This document shows positions 14,412 to 22,668 of a stretch of DNA of 57,125 nucleotides, piece after piece. The position numbers and the translations under genes were made by a program. The notes under the pieces are model-generated. The model saw only the letters and a list, made by a program, of their open reading frames with translations, did not search any database and was not told the DNA's origin. The stretch's first letter is position 1. Each line of letters starts with the position of its first letter. Source of the stretch: Peptococcaceae bacterium BRH_c4b (GTDB lineage Bacteria; Bacillota; Desulfotomaculia; Desulfotomaculales; Desulfocucumaceae); assembly GCA_000961595.1 (NCBI GenBank), contig LADO01000002.1, positions 1 through 57,125 on the forward strand, written 5' to 3'.

Positions 14412-17342
14412 ATGAGAGTCATTTACAAACCCGATCTGAAAGCAAATTTGTCGTTGGATGATGCAGACTGCGTCCGGTCTATCCACCATTTCCAGGAATA
14501 TTGGGCATCGGACAAGAAAAGTCCCCTTTCGGCGGCAATCGACTACCTGCACCAGATGACGGCCGTTCTTGATGTGCCGAAAGCTCAGCTTAAGAACATG
14601 GATCAGCGGATTTCGTTTCTTACGCCCATGAAGCAGGGAATTGAATATCATCTGTCCGAGGAAAAGCAACTATTTGACTCAACCACATTGGGCTTTTACC
14701 AGACCTATCTGAACGTCCCTGTGTGGCAAGCCGGATTTACGGTGACGGTAAAGCACGGCCCTTACCGGATCATCAGTGCTGTAAACACAAGCCAGGAGGG
14801 TTTCGACGCAAAACTTCCGGCGCCGGAGTTGATCGAGCGCTACAGAAAACTCTTCACCCTTGCTGAAATCGAAAAACAGCAACGCCGTCTGGAAACAGGA
14901 AATGAAAAGGATGAACCCGCGACAGCGGATTTCGTGCGCAAACTGGTTGAAAGCAGCAAATTAAATGAAACTTCCAATGCGACCCATAACGACAATGCAC
15001 GCCTGATACGGGGCCGGTTCTACGTCTATAAATACGACGAGAACAACCGGCTTCCCGGGACTCGACACCAGTCAATCACGGAGTCGCAAACAACACAAGA
15101 ACCGGTACTGCCTCTGCCGCCGGTGGATAAAAAAATCAAGCATGGCCAATATTATGTAGTTGCCGAAATCACCTTTTCGTTTTCAACAGAGAAGTATGAG
15201 CGGCTTAACTGGCTCGCTCTTGTTGAGCTCGAAACAGGCTCCGTGCTGTACCTGCGGGCGCTGGCTGGTTATGTCAGGGGAAGGGTGTTCCAGTACGACC
15301 CCATTACGTCCAGTGGGAATCCGGCGCTAACGGCTGATCAGAGCAACGCCGTGTTGAACCCCCGGCGCACCTGGGTGGACCCCCTTCTCAATCTGGATGC
15401 CCCTGCTGCCGGCGTGCAATCGCTACGGGGTACGTATGCCAATGTCACGAACGTGAACATTCCAAACATTGCCCCTCCCACCGAACCGATCGGGACAGAT
15501 TTTGATTACGACGTTCGCACCAACGATTTTGCGGCGGTTAACGCCTACTACCACGTGGACCGTTTCTTTCATTTGGTGGAAAGCCTCGGCTTCCCGATTG
15601 CCACCTATTGCGCCAATACATCGTTCCCGATTGAGGTGGATCATCGTGACAGGATGCAGACCCTGGACGGCATCGAGATGAACGCGCATTGCGTCGGTGA
15701 CGGTATGGGCGGCATTGATTATGTAGGCTTCGCACTCAATGATCTGACAGATACCACAAACCCGGTGGGCCGGGCATGCGACTGGTGGTGTCACCTGCAT
15801 GAACTGGGTGCACACGGTATTCTGTATGAACATGTTGGTTCCGCCAACTTTGGATTTTCCCACGGCCCCGGTGACGCTATAGCGGCAATCGTTATCGATC
15901 CGGAGTCGCAGGCACCGGATCGTTTCAGATATGCTCCCTGGCGTCCCGGCCTCGACCGCCGGTTTGACCGGGATGTGGCAGCCGGCTGGGCCTGGGACGG
16001 CGTCCATGATGATAATAATTATAAATCCGGGGAAATTCTTGCAACCACGCTGTTCCGGGCATACCGGTCCATAGGCGGCGACTCTCCTGATCTGTCCCGG
16101 CGGCAATTTGCCTCCAAGATGATGCTCTATCTTATCCTGCGCACGATCCAGGACCTCATCTTCAACCCGGGCACCCCCTTGGCCTTCGCCGACGCGCTGA
16201 TTGCGATAGATGCGCTTAACTGGACGACCGAGGGGGTCTATGGCGGCGTCTATCACAAGGTAATTCGCTGGTCATTTGAAAAGCAGGGCTTATATCAGGC
16301 TCCGGGAGCGCTACCGCCGTTCACCGGCGCAGGGCAACCTCCAGAGTTCGATGTGTATATCGACGATGGCCGTGGCGGTGAGTATCAATACCAGGATGTC
16401 CATTATAAGAACACCTCTATCTGGAACCGGCGGAGTCCGGATGGGGGGACCACCCACGAGGAACCGGCTCTAAGTGCCGCCAATTATGCCTATGTCAGGA
16501 TCAAGAACCGGGGTACACAAACAGCCACCAACGTCATAGTGCGGGGCTATCACTGCAAGCCGGGAGCTGGAGTCATCTGGCCGAACGACTTTCAATCTTT
16601 CACGACTGCTGAACTGCCAGCACCAGGAGGCGGCACGCTGTTGGGCAACAATGCTGAAGAAAAAATCGTCGGACCATTTGAATGGACGCCTATCGTCAAT
16701 ACCTGGGGTCACGACTGTATGCTAATGATCGTATTGGCCGATGGTGACCCCAGCAACGTCGACAATTTCACCCTTGGTGAATTCATTCAGGATTGGCGGC
16801 TCGTGCCGAACGACAACAACATCGGCCAGCGAAACGTTGTCCTGGCTCCTGGCGGCGGCGGCACGGAAGGCCTAATCCAGGGATTGCATGGATACAGTTT
16901 CTGGGTTGGCAATCCCAATTTAAAGACCTCCACTATGGAACTGCGGGTACAACTGCCGAAGCTGTTGGCTTCAAGTGGCTGGCACCTTACCTTCAAAGGT
17001 ATCCCGAACAACCGTTTCGAGCTGCAGTCCGGCAAGCAACGCGAAATCGTCATAGATCTAAGGCCCGGAAAAGGCTTTGACAAGAATCAGGTAGAGAGAG
17101 CGGCGGACAGAGACATTCAAATTTCCGTCTATGCCGATGGTGCGTTGATCGGAGGCATGGCGTACCGTCTCGATCCTGAGATCAGGCAGCCTTACAACAC
17201 CATCCGCAAGCCGGAATGTACGGAAAAGGCCCAGGAACTGCTGGAGTGTCTGAACATCTCCGGCCAACAGGTGAAGAAAGTACATGTCCAAAAGGTTACA
17301 GTGGACATCCAATTATGCGATGACGATTGTAATTGCTGCTGA
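14412..17342 (+). CDS. Large metallopeptidase-like protein (M4/M36-related) with C-terminal Ig-like region
   Basis: 976 residues, start ATG 14412 after AAAAGGAGG. Residues about 85-145 resemble an FTP/thermolysin propeptide (FYQTYLNVPVWQAGFTVTV). Residues about 330-620 resemble the gluzincin catalytic half: DYDVRTNDFAAVNAYYHVDR, then WWCHLHELGAHGILYEHV and GFSHGPGDAIAAI. The putative zinc motif reads HELGAH, HExxxH rather than HExxH. Residues about 640-900 look like Ig/CARDB-type beta-sandwiches (FDVYIDDGRGGEYQY, YVRIKNRGTQTATNVIVRGY). The tail is CDDDCNCC. There is no secretion signal, unusual for this family, so it may act inside the cell or leave by a non-Sec route. It is probably an operon partner of the 12025 gene. 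Confidence 0.75.
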   Translation: MRVIYKPDLKANLSLDDADCVRSIHHFQEYWASDKKSPLSAAIDYLHQMTAVLDVPKAQLKNMDQRISFLTPMKQGIEYHLSEEKQLFDSTTLGFYQTYLNVPVWQAGFTVTVKHGPYRIISAVNTSQEGFDAKLPAPELIERYRKLFTLAEIEKQQRRLETGNEKDEPATADFVRKLVESSKLNETSNATHNDNARLIRGRFYVYKYDENNRLPGTRHQSITESQTTQEPVLPLPPVDKKIKHGQYYVVAEITFSFSTEKYERLNWLALVELETGSVLYLRALAGYVRGRVFQYDPITSSGNPALTADQSNAVLNPRRTWVDPLLNLDAPAAGVQSLRGTYANVTNVNIPNIAPPTEPIGTDFDYDVRTNDFAAVNAYYHVDRFFHLVESLGFPIATYCANTSFPIEVDHRDRMQTLDGIEMNAHCVGDGMGGIDYVGFALNDLTDTTNPVGRACDWWCHLHELGAHGILYEHVGSANFGFSHGPGDAIAAIVIDPESQAPDRFRYAPWRPGLDRRFDRDVAAGWAWDGVHDDNNYKSGEILATTLFRAYRSIGGDSPDLSRRQFASKMMLYLILRTIQDLIFNPGTPLAFADALIAIDALNWTTEGVYGGVYHKVIRWSFEKQGLYQAPGALPPFTGAGQPPEFDVYIDDGRGGEYQYQDVHYKNTSIWNRRSPDGGTTHEEPALSAANYAYVRIKNRGTQTATNVIVRGYHCKPGAGVIWPNDFQSFTTAELPAPGGGTLLGNNAEEKIVGPFEWTPIVNTWGHDCMLMIVLADGDPSNVDNFTLGEFIQDWRLVPNDNNIGQRNVVLAPGGGGTEGLIQGLHGYSFWVGNPNLKTSTMELRVQLPKLLASSGWHLTFKGIPNNRFELQSGKQREIVIDLRPGKGFDKNQVERAADRDIQISVYADGALIGGMAYRLDPEIRQPYNTIRKPECTEKAQELLECLNISGQQVKKVHVQKVTVDIQLCDDDCNCC

Positions 17343-17466
17343 TCGCAAGGAGATCCCGTAAGGGGCCTCGAGTTTTATGAGTCATTGATTATCCGGCAGT
17401 ACCATAAAAAGAAACTTCGTGCGCTGCTGACAACAGCACATGTGAGGCGAACAACAAAAGGCTGAA

Positions 17467-17504
17467 AGCGGCTTGGTAAAGCGCGTACGCTTTACCAAGC
17501 CGCT
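17467..17504. terminator. Perfect 17-bp hairpin, probably bidirectional terminator
   Basis: AGCGGCTTGGTAAAGCG and its exact complement flank a 4-base loop (CGTA), followed by AATTTTAAA. It separates the two-gene module (plus) from hisG (minus). Confidence 0.8.
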
Positions 17505-17565
17505 AATTTTAAAGTATGTAGCCATCCTTGTTAGGAGATTGTTTCAAAACATACATAATCGTCTA

Positions 17566-18435
17566 TCAAGGTATAACTTTGTTTAGCGGGTATTCAATGA
17601 TGTCCCTGGCACCTGAGCGGAGAAGCAGCGGGATCAGTTCCCTGGATGTTTTCTCATCCACCACGGTTTCCACCGCTACCCAGTCGCTATTATACAACTG
17701 CGACACGGTTGGATGCTTCATGGCAGGCAGAACCGACAGCACGTCGTTGATCTTGTCACCGGGCACATTCATTTTCAGGCCCACCTTCAAATCCGCCGTC
17801 AGTGCACCCTTCAGCAAAACCGCCAGGTTTTGCAATTTTTCTCTCTTCCAGGATTCCTCCCAAGATGCCCTGTTGGCGTGGAGCCTTGTGGTGGACTCCA
17901 GTATCGTGGCAATCACCCTGAGATTATTGGCCTTTAGCGAGCTGCCGGTTTCCGTAAGGTCGGCAATGGCATCGACCAGTTCCGGAACTTTAACCTCAGT
18001 GGCGCCGTATGAAAACTCAACTGTTGCCCTTACGCCGTTTTGCGTCAAATATTTTTTAGTCACCCGGACCAATTCGGTGGCAATCCTTTTTCCATCAAGC
18101 TCTTTCACCGTTTGGATATTACTGTCGTTGGCCACCGCCAGCACCAGCCGGATGGGATTGGTGGTCTGCTTGGAATAGGCCAGATCCGCCACTTCCACTA
18201 CATCCGCCTCGTTTTCCTTAATCCAGTCCAGGCCGCTTAAGCCCGCGTCCAAAACGCCCTCGTTAACATAGCGGGGAATCTCCTGTGCCCGCATCAGCAC
18301 CACTTCCATTTCGGGATCGTCAATGGACGGAAAATAGGACCTGCTCCGCACCGCCAGATTAAAACCGGCCCTTTTAAACAGCTGAAAGGTCGCCTCCTGC
18401 AGGCTCCCCTTTGGTAATCCCAATCTTAGTTTCAT
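17566..18435 (-). CDS. hisG: ATP phosphoribosyltransferase, long form
   Basis: The first enzyme of histidine biosynthesis, joining ATP and PRPP. The 289-residue length and the C-terminal regulatory ACT-like domain ([20 protein letters not shown]) mark the long HisG form that does not need HisZ. The N-terminus [27 protein letters not shown] and the PRPP-loop region [10 protein letters not shown] are visible. The start is ATG 18435 after AGGAGG. No other his gene lies in the window; it is a solitary hisG flanked by a terminator and an intergenic repeat. Confidence 0.94.
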   Translation of the reverse strand: MKLRLGLPKGSLQEATFQLFKRAGFNLAVRSRSYFPSIDDPEMEVVLMRAQEIPRYVNEGVLDAGLSGLDWIKENEADVVEVADLAYSKQTTNPIRLVLAVANDSNIQTVKELDGKRIATELVRVTKKYLTQNGVRATVEFSYGATEVKVPELVDAIADLTETGSSLKANNLRVIATILESTTRLHANRASWEESWKREKLQNLAVLLKGALTADLKVGLKMNVPGDKINDVLSVLPAMKHPTVSQLYNSDWVAVETVVDEKTSRELIPLLLRSGARDIIEYPLNKVIP

Positions 18436-18531
18436 ATATATTCCTCCTATGGTTAACTAAACATAAATTTTCATAGTAGACATCCATGCCGTAAACGGCA
18501 CCATCCGAGTATGAAAATCCAGAACACTTTA

Positions 18532-18597
18532 TGTCATTCTGAACGAAGTAAAGAATCCAAGATCCTTCGCTAACGCTCAGGATGACATTTCCCTAAA
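18532..18597. repeat. Imperfect palindromic intergenic repeat (TGTCATTCTGA type)
   Basis: About 66 bases starting TGTCATTCTGAACGAAGTA and ending CGCTCAGGATGACA, an imperfect inverted repeat. I recognise the TGTCATxCTGAGCGAAG...CGCTCAGGATGACA pattern as a dispersed intergenic element seen in many bacterial genomes. It lies in the hisG upstream region; the rest of 18436-18747 holds nothing else evident. Confidence 0.7.
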
Positions 18598-18747
18598 CTT
18601 ATTTTCAGGGTAGGTCTCAGCTTAAACTCACTATCATATGTTAACGCTTTATCATGCTAAAGCCTTGCAGAGAAAAGTATAACCTTCTATTAAAAGGCTG
18701 TCAATAATCTTTTTTAACCCAGTATTTTTTCATTTCCAGCAAATGCA

Positions 18748-21700
18748 TTATAACACCGGCACTGCCGTACCGGAGCTAAAAAAATACAGATACTTTTCCT
18801 TAATCTTTTCACCGGTGATTGTCTCCACCGCCCGGGCGTAGATATTGAGCTGGGTGCGGTGACGCCGGGCCGCCTCGCTGTCGGCGCTGCTTACCCGGTC
18901 CGTTTTGTAATCAATCAGCACCAACCCATCTGACTCCCTGAACAGGCAGTCAATCACTCCCTGTACCAGTACGGTTTCCCCGGCAGCAATTTTCCCGGAC
19001 AGGTCCGGGTATACCTCCCCTGCCGGCAGGCCCAGACTAAAGGGAACCTCCCGGCGCACGTCCTCCGAGGCTAGCAGCCTGCCGCCCAGAGCAGTACAAA
19101 AAAACGCGGCAATTGCACCCGCATCAATGCCCTGCGCCTGTTCCCGGGTTAAAAGCTCCCCGGCTTCCATAGCCGCCACCTGCTCCTTTATGCCCTCCGG
19201 ATCCAGCGAACTCCTAAAATCAACATGCTGCATAACCAGGTGCAGTGCCGTACCCGCCTCGGCAGCGGTAAGTCCCGTTTCTCCCGTGACAAATCCCGGG
19301 CGCAGGTAGGCATGCACACCGGAGCCCGGGCCGCACATCAGCCGGTAAACACTGTCTGGGTCCTGCTCTTCCTGCTCGAACCGGCGCTTTACCTCCGTAA
19401 CGGACAGCTTGGCCGCCCGCCCCTGCACCGCAGCCTGGGGATAAACCCAATTCAGCCTTTCCTCCACCTCCGGACTGGCTGGAGTGTCCGTAGTTATTTT
19501 TTCCCCGCGCTTAATCTTTTCCAGCAGGTCAGCCCCCCCGGCTGTGTGGCTTTGGCCGGCTCCCCCGCTTACCGGAGGACCCCATGTTATGATTAACCAG
19601 CGGGATCGACCGCAGGCCTCCGGGGAAACGCTATGTTGTTCATTTCCCGCCAGATCGCACAATGAAGCCCCGTCAGGATGCCCGGACAGTGCCGGCCCCA
19701 GCCAGTCCAGATATGAATTGGCCGTGGCCAGCAGGGCATCGTGTAGTTCCACCCCGTCCCCGGTTCCTTCCCCGCACCAGCCCTCCGCAGTCCTGACCAG
19801 ATCCCGGGAGGTTCCCACCAGCACCAGCTTTTCCCTGGCCCTGGTCAGGGCCACATACAGTATTCTCATTTCCTCGGCCAGTGACTCCATTTTAAGCCTT
19901 CCCCTGATGGCTATTTTAGCCAGAGTAGGATAGCTTACCCGGAGTTGCAGGTCAACCCTGTCCGGCCCCAGGCCCATGGACTTATGCAGGAGAACGTCGC
20001 TGTTCAGGTCGGCGGTATTAAATTTTTTCCCCAGCCCGGCCACGAATACCACCGGGAATTCCAGTCCCTTGCTTTTATGTATGCTCATGATCCTGACCAC
20101 ATTTTCACTTTCACCCAGGGTGCGGGCCGCCCCCAGATCGCTACCCCCCTCCCGGATGCGCTGAATAAACCTGAGAAAGCCAAACAGCCCCCTTAAAGTG
20201 GTGGCCTCGTATTGCCGGGCCCGGTCATGGAGAGAGCGCAGGTTGGCCTGGCGCTGGGTCCCCCCCGGCATAGCTCCGGCATAATCATAGAAGCCTGTTT
20301 CCCGGTATATATTCCAGATAAGATCGGCCAGGGTGCCCCGGCGGGCCATGATTCGCCAGCGTTCCAGGTCCAGCAGGAAAGACTCAACTTTATGGCGCAG
20401 CACACCTTTCCCGCTGCGGGCGAAAATAGTAACGGCGTCGTAAAAATCCCCACCCCGGTGGCTAAGGGCTACTTCCGCCAGTTCCCCGGCATTTAGTCCC
20501 ACCAGCGGAGAGCGCAGCACCCCCGCCAGGGGTATGTCCTGCCTGGGGTTATCTATTATTTTAAGCAATGAAAGTATTGTTTCCACTTCCACCGCGTTAA
20601 AATAGCCACCCCCGGGCTCGGCGTAAGCCGGTACTCCCGCCCGGCCGAATTCTTCCGTGAAGGCTGCCGCCCAGTCCCTGGTAGCCCGCAGCAGCACCAC
20701 TATGTCCCGGTACGTTACGAACCGGTAGGCCCCTGTCAGCCGGTCGTATATCTTGAGTGCCTTCCGCCCCTCCGCGCCTTCCACCATATCTCTGATCAGG
20801 CCGGCCACAAGCCTGGCTTCCGCCCCGGCAACACCGGGTTCTTCGCTTTCAGGAAACCCCTCCTGAGCTCCTTTGTCCAGGGCGTCATCATTATTTTCAT
20901 TACCGGTTGAATTTACGTCATATTCCCTGCCGTTAACCCGATCAATTAAATGTATCTCCACCTCGCCGGTGGCAATGTGATCACCGGCTTCAGACGGCGC
21001 ATACCCGGCCCCGCAGACCAGCTCTGCCTTTCGGTCATAAACCATTTCCCCCACTCCGGGGGTCATAATCCGCCTGAAAATAAAGTTGACCGCCTCCAGA
21101 ACCCCGTCCCGGCTGCGAAAGTTTTTGGCCAGGTCTATTTTGCGGCCCTCGCCGCCCTCATCTTCAGTGTAATGACTGTATTTATACATGAAAAGACCGG
21201 GTTCGGCCAGCCGGAAACGATATATGCTCTGTTTTACGTCCCCCACCATAAAAAGGTTGGGCCTTTCCTCTCCCTGACGGGAAGCCAGTAATAATATAGC
21301 TTCCTGGACGGGATTAATGTCCTGGTATTCATCCACCAACACCTCTTCGAACCGCTCCCTTAACTCCAGGGCCACAGGGGAGGGAACGATATATTGGCCT
21401 GAAGCTTCCCCGGTCTGATTATCCTCACTCAGTATCCGCAGGCAGTAGTGCTCCAGGTCGCTGAAATCCACCAGTCCCCGGGACTGCTTGGCCTTGCGGT
21501 AGGCCTCACCGAATTCCCGGGCAAGCTGTCCCAGGGTGTCCATGAGAGGCGCCATAGCTTTAATATCCGCCAGGTAATCTTCCTGTTCCCGGGCAAAATA
21601 TTTCTGACGGAGATCGGATAACCTCTTTTTCGCCCCGTCCCGGAGGCCGGTGACCTGCTTTTTAATTTGTTCGTCCACGTCCTTGCCGGCCCGGCTCAGC

Positions 21701-22545
21701 TTTTGAAAGGATATGGCAGAGAACACACTATACATGTTCTGCCAGCTGTTACGGCTGGCGGCCTCCAGTTCCTGCACCAGGGCGATTTCATCCGCCAGGT
21801 TCCCCATGTAGGCTGCCGGTCCGCCGGGGCGCCGGCACAGGGCCAGGGCCCTTTCCAGGGCAAACCGTACCGCTCCCAGTTCCAGCAGAATAGTGCCCTT
21901 GATCTCCTGCGCCCAGTATAAATCATCAATATTTATTTCCGGCGGCAGGTCAAACCGGTCCGTTTTTTCCTTCAGCCAGCGCTCAGGCTCCGGATTGCTG
22001 CGGGAAAAATCATATAATCTCTGGATCAGGTCCATCAGCCGGCCGTCGTCCCTTTCACCGCCGAAGGACTCCACCATATCCTCAAAGGCGGGGTCACCAG
22101 AGGCATAGCGGCTTTCTAAAAGCTCCTCCAGAACGTCCAGGCGCAGCAGTGTGGCTTCGGTCTCATCCGCCACCCTGAAGCCGGGATCCAGCCCGACCCT
22201 GTAAAAGTGCTGCTTTAATACATCCAGGCAGAAGGAATGCAAGGTGGTAATCTGCGCCCGGTTCAGCAGGGCCAGTTGCAGGGCCAGCCTGCGGGAGGGG
22301 GTAACGGCAAGCTCCTTTTCCAGGGCTGCCCTGACCCGCTCCCGCATTTCAGCTGCGGCAGCGTTGGTGAAGGTTACCACCAGCAGGCTGTCCACATCCA
22401 CAGGCTCTGCCGGACTGGTAATACGGCGGATGATGCGCTCCACCAGCACCGCCGTCTTGCCGGCCCCGGCCGCTGCAGCCACCAGTAAGTTGCATCCCTT
22501 AGTGTTGATGGCCTTTTGTTGTTCCACGGTCCATTTACTATCCAT
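18748..22545 (-). CDS. addA: ATP-dependent helicase/nuclease subunit A
   Basis: A 1265-residue UvrD/SF1 helicase with nuclease. It has Walker A AAAAGAGKTAVLVERI at residues 23-38, VDEYQDINPVQEAI near 400, VGDVKQSIYRFR, SIHKSKGLEFPVVFVAGLG, and ALTRAREKLVLVG. The C-terminal RecB-like nuclease has GVIDCLFRESDGLVLIDYKTDR with catalytic Asp and Lys. AddAB resects double-strand breaks for homologous recombination and contains a Chi-recognition function in Bacilli. It follows addB on the same strand with a 114-base gap occupied by short repeats. Confidence 0.96.
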   Translation of the reverse strand: MDSKWTVEQQKAINTKGCNLLVAAAAGAGKTAVLVERIIRRITSPAEPVDVDSLLVVTFTNAAAAEMRERVRAALEKELAVTPSRRLALQLALLNRAQITTLHSFCLDVLKQHFYRVGLDPGFRVADETEATLLRLDVLEELLESRYASGDPAFEDMVESFGGERDDGRLMDLIQRLYDFSRSNPEPERWLKEKTDRFDLPPEINIDDLYWAQEIKGTILLELGAVRFALERALALCRRPGGPAAYMGNLADEIALVQELEAASRNSWQNMYSVFSAISFQKLSRAGKDVDEQIKKQVTGLRDGAKKRLSDLRQKYFAREQEDYLADIKAMAPLMDTLGQLAREFGEAYRKAKQSRGLVDFSDLEHYCLRILSEDNQTGEASGQYIVPSPVALELRERFEEVLVDEYQDINPVQEAILLLASRQGEERPNLFMVGDVKQSIYRFRLAEPGLFMYKYSHYTEDEGGEGRKIDLAKNFRSRDGVLEAVNFIFRRIMTPGVGEMVYDRKAELVCGAGYAPSEAGDHIATGEVEIHLIDRVNGREYDVNSTGNENNDDALDKGAQEGFPESEEPGVAGAEARLVAGLIRDMVEGAEGRKALKIYDRLTGAYRFVTYRDIVVLLRATRDWAAAFTEEFGRAGVPAYAEPGGGYFNAVEVETILSLLKIIDNPRQDIPLAGVLRSPLVGLNAGELAEVALSHRGGDFYDAVTIFARSGKGVLRHKVESFLLDLERWRIMARRGTLADLIWNIYRETGFYDYAGAMPGGTQRQANLRSLHDRARQYEATTLRGLFGFLRFIQRIREGGSDLGAARTLGESENVVRIMSIHKSKGLEFPVVFVAGLGKKFNTADLNSDVLLHKSMGLGPDRVDLQLRVSYPTLAKIAIRGRLKMESLAEEMRILYVALTRAREKLVLVGTSRDLVRTAEGWCGEGTGDGVELHDALLATANSYLDWLGPALSGHPDGASLCDLAGNEQHSVSPEACGRSRWLIITWGPPVSGGAGQSHTAGGADLLEKIKRGEKITTDTPASPEVEERLNWVYPQAAVQGRAAKLSVTEVKRRFEQEEQDPDSVYRLMCGPGSGVHAYLRPGFVTGETGLTAAEAGTALHLVMQHVDFRSSLDPEGIKEQVAAMEAGELLTREQAQGIDAGAIAAFFCTALGGRLLASEDVRREVPFSLGLPAGEVYPDLSGKIAAGETVLVQGVIDCLFRESDGLVLIDYKTDRVSSADSEAARRHRTQLNIYARAVETITGEKIKEKYLYFFSSGTAVPVL

Positions 22546-22565
22546 TTCCGTACCCCTGTTTAATT

Positions 22566-22668
22566 AAAGTCCAAAGTCTAAAGTCTAAAGTCTAAAGTTC
22601 AGAGTTCCAAAGTCCTTGGTTTCCAGCCTTCATTGACTTTCGACCTTCGACCTTTGACATTAGACTTT
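22566..22668. repeat. AAAGTCT heptamer repeats with inverted copies
   Basis: Five near-identical 7-base units (AAAGTCC, AAAGTCT three times, AAAGTTC) at 22566-22600 are followed by complementary GACTTT/GACCTTT units at 22635-22668. The two arrays could fold into a long hairpin. They fill the addB-addA junction, the second array overlapping the addB stop region. Confidence 0.7.

Noticed and set aside
15423-16256. 277-codon minus-strand open frame inside the metallopeptidase-like gene
   Set aside because: Antisense to a gene with coherent domain structure; no start signal.
18436-18747. Possible T-box or histidine attenuator before hisG
   Set aside because: No AGGGTGG box, no histidine codon run and no terminator in the leader; only the palindromic repeat is present.
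22566-22668. CRISPR-like array
   Set aside because: Units are 7 bases with no spacers; no cas genes anywhere in the window.
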